The position numbers and the translations under genes were made by a program. Of a DNA stretch of 64,000 nucleotides, positions 48,458-61,705 are shown piece by piece. The notes below the pieces were generated by a model. That model worked only from the letters and a program-made list of their open reading frames with translations, was not told where the DNA came from and ran no database searches. Position 1 is the first letter of the stretch, and every line of letters begins with the position of its first letter. Source of the stretch: Aphelocoma coerulescens (taxonomy: Eukaryota; Chordata; Aves; Passeriformes; Corvidae); the NCBI RefSeq assembly GCF_041296385.1, contig NW_027183949.1, positions 2,144,501 to 2,208,500 on the forward strand. Direction: 5' to 3'.

Positions 48458-50674
48458 GTGTGGATGTGTGTCCTTGAACAAACGCTCTGAGAAGTTTGTC
48501 CGGTTTTTTTTTCCTCTCCCCCCTCTCAGGTTCAGTTGAAAGGCACAGAAATGCACAAAGTTACCTTCTGGGCATAGAGCAGGATAGGGGATACACATGA
48601 TAAAGTCACCCCAAGACACAGGGAGAGAGAATTCAGTGGAAAGACTCCGAGAATTCTGCTCCCAGAGATCATTCCTGCTCACACTGACCCTTGTAGAAAG
48701 GGGACATCGTTCCCGGCAGCCTGTACTGAGCATGTGGCTCCTGAGTGGGGTTTGCTGTTTAGGAAACCTGCTCAGGCTTTTCCATTCTTTCCTTGCAAAC
48801 AGGAAAACTTCTCCTGGGGCTGTGTGCAGGCAGAGCCCTGAGGAGAGCAGGTGGCACATGGTGCGCTGGGCTGGGACAGCCAGCTGCAGAGCTCAAGGGA
48901 AGAAGCCCAAAGTGGCACAATGGCTCCTTGCCTTCACATGCAACACCTGGGTCACAATGGTCTCCTTGATTCCATGAGGCCCCACTGTGTCACAATGGCT
49001 CCTTGGTTCCATCAGGTTCCGCAGTGTCACCATGGTCTCCTTTGATCCGCATTGTCATCATGGACAATTGGTTCCATGAGGCCCCGCAGTGTCACAATGG
49101 TCCCTTGCTTCCATAGGTTTGATGTTGTAACAATGGACTCCTTGCTTCTATGAGCTAGCCTGCTTTTTGCAGAGGTGTCTTTGGTTCCAACAAGGCCCCG
49201 CTGTGTCTCAGTGCACCCTGGCTTCCATGTGGATCTGGAGTATCACAAAGGCTCCTTGGTTCCACCAGGTCCTGCTGTGTCACAATGGGTCCTGTGGTCC
49301 CTGAGGCCCTCCAAAGTCATCATGGAGGCTTGCTTCCATGAGGTTCCATTATGTGCCAGTGCTCATCTTGGTTCCAGGAGTTTCCTTAGTGTCACAATGC
49401 TCTCCATGCTTCCATGATTCCCCACAATGTCCCAATGCTCTCCAGGCTTCCATTAGGCCCTGCTTTGCCACAATGGTCCCCTTGTTTCCATGAGGCCCCG
49501 CTGTGTCACAATGGACGTATGGTTCCGTGATGTTGCGTGGTGTCACCGTGCTCTTCTTGAATCCGCAGTGGAACAATGGACCATTGGTTCCGTGCGGCCT
49601 GGCCGTGTCACAATGGGCTCCTTGATTCCATGATTCCCCACGGTGTCACAATGGAGCCTTGTTTCTAGGAGGTTCTGTACTGTCACAATTGGCTCCTTGA
49701 TGCCATCAGCCCCTGCAGTGTCACAATGGCTCCTTGGTTCCATGAGGAACACAATAGCTTGGCATAAGCATTGAGCAACAGCTGCTGAACACACCTGGCA
49801 ACATCTGCTTGCATCAAAAGAGGGCTTCAAGCTGACAATGGCACCAGCAGCTTCCATCTGACACAGACACCCAGGGAAAGGACAGGCTGTGCCGGTTTGG
49901 ACAAATTTGGAGGAAAATATCCTCTGATAGAAGGCAGGTTACACCCAGCCCTCCCCCACCAGGTTTGGGAAAAAAGAATTTTCCTGGGAAGAAAGTGAAA
50001 GAGATAAAAACTATTTTTTTAACAAACACCCAGGAAAAGGATAACAATGCTAAATATTAAAACCTCTCGCTGTGGAGAGAAAGCTGGGATAATTTGAGAG
50101 TCCTTCCGTGTTTCGGTGGGGTCCCCTGAAACATCCATAGACAGCGAGGCCCGTGCAAAGAAATAGGGAGCGATTCTTGAGAGAAGTTTCAGAGCTCTTT
50201 CTTCTCCAGCCACATGGGCGGGGCACTGCCAAAGAACTGAGCAATCACGGCACAACCAGGGCCCTCCTGGCACAGGGCAACACAAAATAACCAGTGCTGA
50301 ACAGGATTAGGGCACATGTGAGCAGGGAGCAGGGAGACCCCCCGTGCCCAGGCCATGCCTCTACCCCAGGGTCCCCTCTCCCATGACCTCATGGCAGGGG
50401 GGAGGAACCCCAACACTTCCGTAGGTGCAGTCTCTCTCCTCCTCCTTGCAGCTGGCTCATGGGCCCACATTCAGGGCCCCCACCTCGGTAGAAAATTCTC
50501 CCAGTGTGGTCTGATGTTGAAAGAGTCAAGAAGAGAAGAAGGGAAAAAAACCCCCGAAGTCCCAGGAAAACAAAGTTCAACTCTCCATCTCCCTCCAGAG
50601 AAAAAATGCTGAAAACTGGCTCAAAAGAAACAAGGTTGCTTCCTCCGCTCTTGCTGCAAGCAGGATGCAGAGGA
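48458..50674 (+). repeat. Unit 23 (2217 bp, long form, type B leader)
   Basis: Minisatellite block at 48912-49747. The tail has CATGTGAGC with the 8-bp duplication. Private GGTCCCCTGAAAC instead of GGTCTCCTGAAAC near 50,121. The left part is the counterpart of unit 25. A 201-codon minus-strand frame spans the left junction (48254-48859). Confidence 0.94.
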
Positions 50675-52883
50675 GTGTGTATGTGTGACCTTGAACAAAT
50701 GCTCTGAGAAGTTTGTCCGGTTTTTTTTTCCTCTCCCCCCTCTCAGGCTCAGTTGAAAGGCACAGAAATGCACAAAGTTACCTTCTGGGCATAGAGCAGG
50801 ATAGGGGATACACGTGATAAAGTCACCCCAAGACACAGGGAGAGAGAATTCAGTGGAAAGACTCTGAGAATTCTGCTCCCAGAGATCATTCCTGCTCACA
50901 CTGACCCTTGCAGAAAGGGGACATCGTTCCAGGCAGCCTGTACTGAGCATGTGGCTCCTGAGTGGGGTTTGTTGTTTAGGAAACCTGCTCAGGCTTTTCC
51001 ATTCTTTCCTTGCAAACAGGAAAACTTCTCCTGGGGCTGTGTGCAGGCAGAGCCCTGAGGAGAGCAGGTGGCACATGGTGCGCTGGGCTGGGACAGCCAG
51101 CTGCAGAGCTCAAGGGAAGAAGCCCAAAGTGGCACAATGGCTCCTTGCCTTCACATGCAACACCTGGGTCACAATGGTCTCCTTGATTCCATGAGGCCCC
51201 ACTGTGTCACAATGGCTCCTTGGTTCCATCAGGTTCCGCAGTGTCACCATGGTCTCCTTTGATCCGCATTGTCATCATGGACAATTGGTTCCATGAGGCC
51301 CCGCAGTGTCACAATGGTCCCTTGCTTCCATAGGTTTGATGTTGTAACAATGGACTCCTTGCTTCTATGAGCTAGCCTGCTTTTTGCAGAGGTGTCTTTG
51401 GTTCCAACAAGGCCCTGCTGTGTCTCAGTGCACCCTGGCTTCCATGTGGATCTGGAGTATCACAAAGGCTCCTTGGTTCCACCAGGTCCTGCTGTGTCAC
51501 AATGGGTCCTGTGGTCCCTGAGGCCCTCCAAAGTCATCATGGAGGCTTGCTTCCATGAGGTTCCATTATGTGCCAGTGCTCATCTTGGTTCCAGGAGTTT
51601 CCTTAGTGTCACAATGCTCTCCATGCTTCCATGATTCCCCACAATGTCCCAATGCTCTCCAGGCTTCCATTAGGCCCTGCTTTGCCACAATGGTCCCCTT
51701 GTTTCCATGAGGCCCCGCTGTGACACAATGGACGTATGGTTCCATAATGTTGCGTGGTGTCACCGTGCTCTTCTTGAATCCGCAGTGTAACAATGGACCA
51801 TTGGTTCCATGCGGCCTGGCCGTGTCACAATGGGCTCCTTGATTCCATGATTCCCCACGGTGTCACCATGGAGCCTTGTTTCTAGGAGGTTCTGTACTGT
51901 CACAATTGGCTCCTTGATGCCATCAGCCCCTGCAGAGTCACAATGGCTCCTTGGTTCCATGAGGAACACAATAGCTTGGCATAAGCATTGAGCAACAGCT
52001 GCTGAACACACCTGGCAACATCTGCTTGCATCAAAAGAGGGCTTCAAGCTGACAATGGCACCAGCAGCTTCCATCTGACACAGACACCCAGGGAAAGGAC
52101 AGGCTGTGCCGGTTTGGACAAATTTGGAGGAAAATATCCTCTGATAGAAGGCAGGTTACACCCAGCCCTCCCCCACCAGGTTTGGGAAAAAAGAATTTTC
52201 CTGGGAAGAAAGTGAAAGATATAAAAACTATTTTTTTAACAAACACCCAGGAAAAGGATAACAATGCTAAATATTAAAAGCTCTCGCTGTGGAGAGAAAG
52301 CTGGGATAATTTGAGAGTCCTTCCGTGTTTCGGTGGGGTCTCCTGAAACATCCATAGACAGCGAGGCCCGTGCAAAGATATAGGGAGCGATTCTTGAGAG
52401 AAGTTTCAGAGCTCTTTCTTCTCCAGCCACATGGGCGGGGCACTGCCAAAGAACTGAGCAATCACAGCACAAGCAGGGCCCTCCTGGCACAGGGCAACAC
52501 AAAATAAGCAGTGCTGAACAGGATTAGGGCACATGTAAGCAGGGAGACCCCCGTGCCCAGGCCATGCCTCTACCCCAGGGTCCCCTCTCCCATGACCTCA
52601 TGGCAGGGGGGAGGAACCCCAACACTTCCAGAGGTGTAGTCTCTCTCCTCCTCCTTGCAGCTGGCTCATGGGCCCACATTCAGGGCCCCCACCTCGGGAG
52701 AAAATTCTCCCAATGTGCTCTGATGTGGAAACAGTCAAGAAGAGAAGAAGGGAAAAAAACCCCCGAAGTCCCAGGAAAACAAAGTTCAACTCTCCATCTC
52801 CCTCCAGAGAAAAAATGCTGAAAACTGGCTAAAAAGAAACAAGGTTGCTTCCTCCACTCTTGCTGCAAGCAGAATGCAGAGGA
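50675..52883 (+). repeat. Unit 24 (2209 bp, long form, type B leader)
   Basis: Minisatellite block at 51129-51964. Start GTGTGTATGTGTGACC; a leader change (ACAAATGCTC for ACAAACGCTC) removes a CpG. TATAAAAA variant at 52220-52227 and tail CATGTAAGC. Confidence 0.95.
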
Positions 52884-55100
52884 GTGTGGATGTGTGTCCT
52901 TGAACAAACGCTCTGAGAAGTTTGTCCGGTTTTTTTTTCCTCTCCCCCCTCTCAGGTTCAGTTGAAAGGCACAGAAATGCACAAAGTTACCTTCTGGGCA
53001 TAGAGCAGGATAGGGGATACACATGATAAAGTCACCCCAAGACACAGGGAGAGAGAATTCAGTGGAAAGACTCCGAGAATTCTGCTCCCAGAGATCATTC
53101 CTGCTCACACTGACCCTTGTAGAAAGGGGACATCGTTCCCGGCAGCCTGTACTGAGCATGTGGCTCCTGAGTGGGGTTTGCTGTTTAGGAAACCTGCTCA
53201 GGCTTTTCCATTCTTTCCTTGCAAAGAGGAAAACTTCTCCTGGGGCTGTGTGCAGGCAGAGCCCTGAGGAGAGCAGGTGGCACATGGTGCGCTGGGCTGG
53301 GACAGCCAGCTGCAGAGCTCAAGGGAAGAAGCCCAAAGTGGCACAATGGCTCCTTGCCTTCACATGCAACACCTGGGTCACAATGGTCTCCTTGATTCCA
53401 TGAGGCCCCACTGTGTCACAATGGCTCCTTGGTTCCATCAGGTTCCGCAGTGTCACCATGGTCTCCTTTGATCCGCATTGTCATCATGGACAATTGGTTC
53501 CATGAGGCCCCGCAGTGTCACAATGGTCCCTTGGTTCCATAGGTTTGATGTTGTAACAATGGACTCCTTGCTTCTATGAGCCAGCCTGCTTTTTGCAGAG
53601 GTGTCTTTGGTTCCAACAAGGCCCCGCTGTGTCTCAGTGCACCCTGGCTTCCATGTGGATCTGGAGTATCACAAAGGCTCCTTGGTTCCACCAGGTCCTG
53701 CTGTGTCACAATGGGTCCTGTGGTCCCTGAGGCCCTCCAAAGTCATCATGGAGGCTTGCTTCCATGAGGTTCCATTATGTGCCAGTGCTCATCTTGGTTC
53801 CAGGAGTTTCCTTAGTGTCACAATGCTCTCCATGCTTCCATGATTCCCCACAATGTCCCAATGCTCTCCAGGCTTCCATTAGGCCCTGCTTTGCCACAAT
53901 GGTCCCCTTGTTTCCATGAGGCCCCGCTGTGTCACAATGGACGTATGGTTCCATGATGTTGCGTGGTGTCACCGTGCTCTTCTTGAATCCGCAGTGGAAC
54001 AATGGACCATTGGTTCCATGCGGCCTGGCCGTGTCACAATGGGCTCCTTGATTCCATGATTCCCCACGGTGTCACCATGGAGCCTTGTTTCTAGGAGGTT
54101 CTGTACTGTCACAATTGGCTCCTTGATGCCATCAGCCCCTGCAGAGTCACAATGGCTCCTTGGTTCCATGAGGAACACAATAGCTTGGCATAAGCATTGA
54201 GCAACAGCTGCTGAACACACCTGGCAACATCTGCTTGCATCAAAAGAGGGCTTCAAGCTGACAATGGCACCAGCAGCTTCCATCTGACACAGACACCCAG
54301 GGAAAGGACAGGCTGTGCCGGTTTGGACAAATTTGGAGGAAAATATCCTCTGATAGAAGGCAGGTTACACCCAGCCCTCCCCCACCCGGTTTGGGAAAAA
54401 AGAATTTTCCTGGGAAGAAAGTGAAAGAGATAAAAACTATTTTTTTAACAAACACCCAGGAAAAGGATAACAATGCTAAATATTAAAACCTCTCACTGTG
54501 GAGAGAAAGCTGGGATAATTTGAGAGTCCTTCCGTGTTTCGGTGGGGTCTCCTGAAACATCCATAGACAGCGAGGCCCGTGCAAAGATATAGGGAGCGAT
54601 TCTTGAGAGAAGTTTCAGAGCTCTTTCTTCTCCAGCCACATGGGCGGGGCACTGCCAAAGAACTGAGCAATCACGGCACAAGCAGGGCCCTCCTGGCACA
54701 GGGCAACACAAAATAAGCAGTGCTGAACAGGATTAGGGCACATGGGAGCAGGGAGCAGGGAGACCCCCCGTGCCCAGGCCATGCCTCTACCCCAGGGTCC
54801 CCTCTCCCATGACCTCATGGCAGGGGGGAGGAACCCCAACACTTCCAGAGGTGTAGTCTCTCTCCTCCTCCTTGCAGCTGGCTCATGGGCCCACATTCAG
54901 GGCCCCCACCTCGGTAGAAAATTCTCCCAATGTGCTCTGATGTGGAAACAGTCAAGAAGAGAAGAAGGGAAAAAAACCCCCGAAGTCCCAGGAAAACAAA
55001 GTTCAACTCTCCATCTCCCTCCAGAGAAAAAATGCTGAAAACTGGCTCAAAAGAAACAAGGTTGCTTCCTCCGCTCTTGCTGCAAGCAGGATGCAGAGGA
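52884..55100 (+). repeat. Unit 25 (2217 bp, long form, type B leader)
   Basis: Minisatellite block at 53338-54173. It has GCAAAGAGG in place of GCAAACAGG, GAGCCAGCC in place of GAGCTAGCC, CACCCGGTTTGG, CTCTCACTGTGG, and tail CATGGGAGC with the 8-bp duplication. These mark the type shared with units 27 and 29. Confidence 0.95.
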
Positions 55101-57279
55101 GTGTGTATGTGTGACCTTGAACAAACGCTCTGAGAAGTTTGTCCGGTTTTTTTTTCCTCTCCCCCCTCTCAGCCTCAGTTGAAAGGCACAGAAATGCACA
55201 AAGTTACCTTCTGGGCATAGAGCAGGATAGGGGATACACGTGATAAAGTCACCCCAAGACACAGGGAGAGAGAATTAAGTGGAAAGACTCCGAGAATTCT
55301 GCTCCCAGAGATCATTCCTGCTCACACTGACCCTTGTAGAAAGGGGACATCCTTCCAGGCAGCCTGTACTGAGCATGTGGCTCCTGAGTGGGGTTTGTTG
55401 TTTAGGAAACCTGCTCCGGCTTTTCCATTCTTTCCTTGCAAACAGGAAAACTTCTCCTGGGGCTGTGTGCAGGCAGAGCCCTGAGGAGAGCAGGTGGCAC
55501 ATGGTGCGCTGGGCTGGGACAGCCAGCTGCAGAGCTCAAGGGAAGAAGCCCAAAGTGGCACAATGGCTCCTTGCCTTCACATGCAACACCTGAGTCACAA
55601 TGGTCTCCTTGATTCCATGAGGCCCCACTGTGTCACAATGGCTCCTTGGTTCCATCAGGTTCCGCAGTGTCACCATGGTCTCCTTTGATCCGCATTGTCA
55701 TCATGGACAATTGGTTCCATGAGGCCCCGCAGTGTCACAATGGTCCCTTGCTTCCATAGGTTTGATGTTGTAACAATGGACTCCTTGCTTCTATGAGCTA
55801 GCCTGCTTTTTGCAGAGGTGTCTTTGGTTCCAACAAGGCCCTGCTGTGTCTCAGTGCACCCTGGCTTCCATGTGGATCTGGAGTATCACAAAGGCTCCTT
55901 GGTTCCACCAGGTCCTGCTGTGTCACAATGGGTCCTGTGGTCCCTGAGGCCCTCCAAAGTCATCATGGAGGCTTGCTTCCATGAGGTTCCATTATGTGCC
56001 AGTGCTCATCTTGGTTCCAGGAGTTTCCTTAGTGTCCCAATGCTCTCCATGCTTCCATTAGGCCCTGCTTTGCCACAATGGTCCCCTTGTTTCCATGAGG
56101 CCCCGCTGTGTCACAATGGACATATGGTTCCATGATGTTGCGTGGTGTCACCGTGCTCTTCTTGAATCCGCAGTGTAACAATGGACCATTGGTTCCGTGC
56201 GGCCTGGCCGTGTCACAATGGGCTCCTTGATTCCATGATTCCCCACGGTGTCACAATGGAGCCTTGTTTCTAGGAGGTTCTGTACTGTCACAATTGCCTC
56301 CTTGATGCCATCAGCCCCTGCAGAGTCACAATGGCTCCTTGGTTCCATGAGGAACACAATAGCTTGGCATAAGCATTGAGCAACAGCTGCTGAACACACC
56401 TGGCAACATCTGCTTGCATCAAAAGAGGGCTTCAAGCTGACAATGGCACCAGCAGCTTCCATCTGACACAGACACCCAGGGAAAGGACAGGCTGTGCCGG
56501 TTTGGACAAATTTGGAGGAAAATATCCTCTGATAGAAGGCAGGTTACACCCAGCCCTCCCCCACCCGGTTTGGGAAACAAGAATTTTCCTGGGAAGAAAG
56601 TGAAAGAGATAAAAACTATTTTTTTAACAAACACCCAGGAAAAGGATAACAATGCTAAATATTAAAACCTCTCACTGTGGAGAGAAAGCTGGGATAATTT
56701 GAGAGTCCTTCCGTGTTTCGGTGGGGTCTCCTGAAACATCCATAGACAGCGAGGCCCGTGCAAAGATATAGGGAGCGATTCTTGAGAGAAGTTTCAGAGC
56801 TCTTTCTTCTCCAGCCACATGGGCGGGGCACTGCCAAAGAACTGAGCAATCACGGCACAACCAGGGCCCTCCTGGCACAGGGCAACACAAAATAACCAGT
56901 GCTGAACAGGATTAGGGCACATGTCAGCAGGGAGCAGGGAGACCCCCCGTGCCCAGGCCATGCCTCTACCCCAGGGTCCCCTCTCCCATGACCTCATGGC
57001 AGGGGGGAGGAACCCCAACACTTCCAGAGGTGTAGTCTCTCTCCTCCTCCTTGCAGCTGGCTCATGGGCCCACATTCAGGGCCCCCACCTCGGTAGAAAA
57101 TTCTCCCAATGTGCTCTGATGTGGAAACAGTCAAGAAGAGAAGAAGGGAAAAAAACCCCCGAAGTCCCAGGAAAACAAAGTTCAACTCTCCATCTCCCTC
57201 CAGAGAAAAGGAGCTGAAAACTGGCTCAAAAGAAACAAGGTTGCTTCCTCCGCTCTTGCTGCAAGCAGGATGCAGAGGA
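55101..57279 (+). repeat. Unit 26 (2179 bp, short form, chimeric)
   Basis: Minisatellite block at 55555-56352, lacking the 38-bp monomer. The leader matches units 28 and 30 (GTGTGTATGTGTGACC, TCAGCCTCAG). The right part shows CACCCGGTTTGG and CTCTCACTGTGG as in units 25, 27 and 29. The first of the two leader EcoRI sites is lost (GAATTA at about 55273). The deletion edge reads GTGTCCCAATGC, unlike other short units. Confidence 0.94.
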
Positions 57280-59496
57280 GTGTGTATGTGTGTCCTTGAA
57301 CAAACGCTCTGAGAAGTTTGTCCGGTTTTTTTTTCCTCTCCCCCCTCTCAGGCTCAGTTGAAAGGCACAGAAATGCACAAAGTTACCTTCTGGGCATAGA
57401 GCAGGATAGGGGATACACATGATAAAGTCACCCCAAGACACAGGGAGAGAGAATTCAGTGGAAAGACTCCGAGAATTCTGCTCCCAGAGATCATTCCTGC
57501 TCACACTGACCCTTGTAGAAAGGGGACATCGTTCCCGGCAGCCTGTACTGAGCATGTGGCTCCTGAGTGGGGTTTGCTGTTTAGGAAACCTGCTCAGGCT
57601 TTTCCATTCTTTCCTTGCAAAGAGGAAAACTTCTCCTGGGGCTGTGTGCAGGCAGAGCCCTGAGGAGAGCAGGTGGCACATGGTGCGCTGGGCTGGGACA
57701 GCCAGCTGCAGAGCTCAAGGGAAGAAGCCCAAAGTGGCACAATGGCTCCTTGCCTTCACATGCAACACCTGGGTCACAATGGTCTCCTTGATTCCATGAG
57801 GCCCCACTGTGTCACAATGGCTCCTTGGTTCCATCAGGTTCCGCAGTGTCACCATGGTCTCCTTTGATCCGCATTGTCATCATGGACAATTGGTTCCATG
57901 AGGCCCCGCAGTGTCACAATGGTCCCTTGGTTCCATAGGTTTGATGTTGTAACAATGGACTCCTTGCTTCTATGAGCCAGCCTGCTTTTTGCAGAGGTGT
58001 CTTTGGTTCCAACAAGGCCCCGCTGTGTCTCAGTGCACCCTGGCTTCCATGTGGATCTGGAGTATCACAAAGGCTCCTTGGTTCCACCAGGTCCTGCTGT
58101 GTCACAATGGGTCCTGTGGTCCCTGAGGCCCTCCAAAGTCATCATGGAGGCTTGCTTCCATGAGGTTCCATTATGTGCCAGTGGTCATCTTGGTTCCAGG
58201 AGTTTCCTTAGTGTCACAATGCTCTCCATGCTTCCATGATTCCCCACAATGTCCCAATGCTCTCCAGGCTTCCATTAGGCCCTGCTTTGCCACAATGGTC
58301 CCCTTGTTTCCATCAGGCCCCGCTGTGTCACAATGGACGTATGGTTCCATGATGTTGCGTTGTGTCACCGTGCTCTTCTTGAATCCGCAGTGGAACAATG
58401 GACCATTGGTTCCATGTGGCCTGGCCGTGTCACAATGGGCTCCTTGATTCCATGATTCCCCACGGTGTCACAATGGAGCCTTGTTTCTAGGACGTTCTGT
58501 ACTGTCACAATTGGCTCCTTGATGCCATCAGCCCCTGCAGAGTCACAATGGCTCCTTGGTTCCATGAGGAACACAATAGCTTGGCATAAGCATTGAGCAA
58601 CAGCTGCTGAACACACCTGGCAACATCTGCTTGCATCAAAAGAGGGCTTCAAGCTGACAATGGCACCAGCAGCTTCCATCTGACACAGACACCCAGGGAA
58701 AGGACAGGCTGTGCCGGTTTGGACAAATTTGGAGGAAAATATCCTCTGATAGAAGGCAGGTTACACCCAGCCCTCCCCCACCCGGTTTGGGAAAAAAGAA
58801 TTTTCCTGGGAAGAAAGTGAAAGAGATAAAAACTATTTTTTTAACAAACACCCAGGAAAAGGATAACAATGCTAAATATTAAAACCTCTCACTGTGGAGA
58901 GAAAGCTGGGATAATTTGAGAGTCCTTCCGTGTTTCGGTGGGGTCTCCTGAAACATCCATAGACAGCGAGGCCCGTGCAAAGAAATAGGGAGCGATTCTT
59001 GAGAGAAGTTTCAGAGCTCTTTCTTCTCCAGCCACATGGGCGGGGCACTGCCAAAGAACTGAGCAATCACGGCACAAGCAGGGCCCTCCTGGCACAGGGC
59101 AACACAAAATAAGCAGTGCTGAACAGGATTAGGGCACATGGGAGCAGGGAGCAGGGAGACCCCCCGTGCCCAGGCCATGCCTCTACCCCAGGGTCCCCTC
59201 TCCCATGACCTCATGGCAGGGGGGAGGAACCCCAACACTTCCAGAGGTGTAGTCTCTCTCCTCCTCCTTGCAGCTGGCTCATGGGCCCACATTCAGGGCC
59301 CCCACCTCGGTAGAAAATTCTCCCAATGTGCTCTGATGTGGAAACAGTCAAGAAGAGAAGAAGGGAAAAAAACCCCCGAAGTCCCAGGAAAACAAAGTTC
59401 AACTCTCCATCTCCCTCCAGAGAAAAAATGCTGAAAACTGGCTCAAAAGAAACAAGGTTGCTTCCTCCGCTCTTGCTGCAAGCAGGATGCAGAGGA
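57280..59496 (+). repeat. Unit 27 (2217 bp, long form, type B leader)
   Basis: Minisatellite block at 57734-58569. Same type as units 25 and 29. Private changes include GTTGCGTTGTGTC near 58,357 and GGACGTTCTG near 58,491. The tail has CATGGGAGC with the 8-bp duplication. Confidence 0.95.
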
Positions 59497-61705
59497 GTGT
59501 GTATGTGTGACCTTGAACAAACGCTCTGAGAAGTTTGTCCGGTTTTTTTTTCCTCTCCCCCCTCTCAGCCTCAGTTGAAAGGCACAGAAATGCACAAAGT
59601 TACCTTCTGGGCATAGAGCAGGATAGGGGATACACGTGATAAAGTCACCCCAAGACACAGGGAGAGAGAATTCAGTGGAAAGACTCCGAGAATTCTGCTC
59701 CCAGAGATCATTCCTGCTCACACTGACCCTTGTAGAAAGGGGACATCCTTCCAGGCAGCCTGTACTGAGCATGTGGCTCCTGAGTGGGGTTTGTTGTTTA
59801 GGAAACCTGCTCCGGCTTTTCCATTCTTTCCTTGCAAACAGGAAAACTTCTCCTGGGGCTGTGTGCAGGCAGAGCCCTGAGGAGAGCAGGTGGCACATGG
59901 TGCGCTGGGCTGGGACAGCCAGCTGCAGAGCTCAAGGGAAGAAGCCCAAAGTGGCACAATGGCTCCTTGCCTTCACATGCAACACCTGAGTCACAATGGT
60001 CTCCTTGATTCCATGAGGCCCCACTGTGTCACAATGGCTCCTTGGTTCCATCAGGTTCCGCAGTGTCACCATGGTCTCCTTTGATCCGCATTGTCATCAT
60101 GGACAATTGGTTCCATGAGGCCCCGCAGTGTCACAATGGTCCCTTGCTTCCATAGGTTTGATGTTGTAACAATGGACTCCTTGCTTCTATGAGCTAGCCT
60201 GCTTTTTGCAGAGGTGTCTTTGGTTCCAACAAGGCCCTGCTGTGTCTCAGTGCACCCTGGCTTCCATGTGGATCTGGAGTATCACAAAGGCTCCTTGGTT
60301 CCACCAGGTCCTGCTGTGTCACAATGGGTCCTGTGGTCCCTGAGGCCCTCCAAAGTCATCATGGAGGCTTGCTTCCATGAGGTTCCATTATGTGCCAGTG
60401 CTCATCTTGGTTCCAGGAGTTTCCTTAGTGTCACAATGCTCTCCATGCTTCCATGATTCCCCACAATGTCCCAATGCTCTCCAGGCTTCCATTAGGCCCT
60501 GCTTTGCCACAATGGTCCCCTTGTTTCCATGAGGCCCCGCTGTGACACAATGGACGTATGGTTCCATAATGTTGCGTGGTGTCACCGTGCTCTTCTTGAA
60601 TCCGCAGTGTAACAATGGACCATTGGTTCCATGCGGCCTGGCCGTGTCACAATGGGCTCCTTGATTCCATGATTCCCCACGGTGTCACCATGGAGCCTTG
60701 TTTCTAGGAGGTTCTGTACTGTCACAATTGGCTCCTTGATGCCATCAGCCCCTGCAGAGTCACAATGGCTCCTTGGTTCCATGAGGAACACAATAGCTTG
60801 GCATAAGCATTGAGCAACAGCTGCTGAACACACCTGGCAACATCTGCTTGCATCAAAAGAGGGCTTCAAGCTGACAATGGCACCAGCAGCTTCCATCTGA
60901 CACAGACACCCAGGGAAAGGACAGGCTGTGCCGGTTTGGACAAATTTGGAGGAAAATATCCTCTGATAGAAGGCAGGTTACACCCAGCCCTCCCCCACCA
61001 GGTTTGGGAAAAAAGAATTTTCCTGGGAAGAAAGTGAAAGATATAAAAACTATTTTTTTAACAAACACCCAGGAAAAGGATAACAATGCTAAATATTAAA
61101 AGCTCTCGCTGTGGAGAGAAAGCTGGGATAATTTGAGAGTCCTTCCGTGTTTCGGTGGGGTCTCCTGAAACATCCATAGACAGCGAGGCCCGTGCAAAGA
61201 AATAGGGAGCGATTCTTGAGAGAAGTTTCAGAGCTCTTTCTTCTCCAGCCACATGGGCGGGGCACTGCCAAAGAACTGAGCAATCACAGCACAAGCAGGG
61301 CCCTCCTGGCACAGGGCAACACAAAATAAGCAGTGCTGAACAGGATTAGGGCACATGTAAGCAGGGAGACCCCCGTGCCCAGGCCATGCCTCTACCCCAG
61401 GGTCCCCTCTCCCATGACCTCATGGCAGGGGGGAGGAACCCCAACACTTCCGTAGGTGTAGTCTCTCTCCTCCTCCTTGCAGCTGGCTCATGGGCCCACA
61501 TTCAGGGCCCCCACCTCGGGAGAAAATTCTCCCAATGTGCTCTGATGTGGAAACAGTCAAGAAGAGAAGAAGGGAAAAAAACCCCCGAAGTCCCAGGAAA
61601 ACAAAGTTCAACTCTCCATCTCCCTCCAGAGAAAAAATGCTGAAAACTGGCTCAAAAGAAACAAGGTTGCTTCCTCCACTCTTGCTGCAAGCAGGATGCA
61701 GAGGA
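59497..61705 (+). repeat. Unit 28 (2209 bp, long form, type B leader)
   Basis: Minisatellite block at 59951-60786. The leader is identical in type to units 26 and 30 (TCAGCCTCAG). The right part is like units 22 and 24, with TATAAAAA at 61042-61049 and tail CATGTAAGC. Confidence 0.95.
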
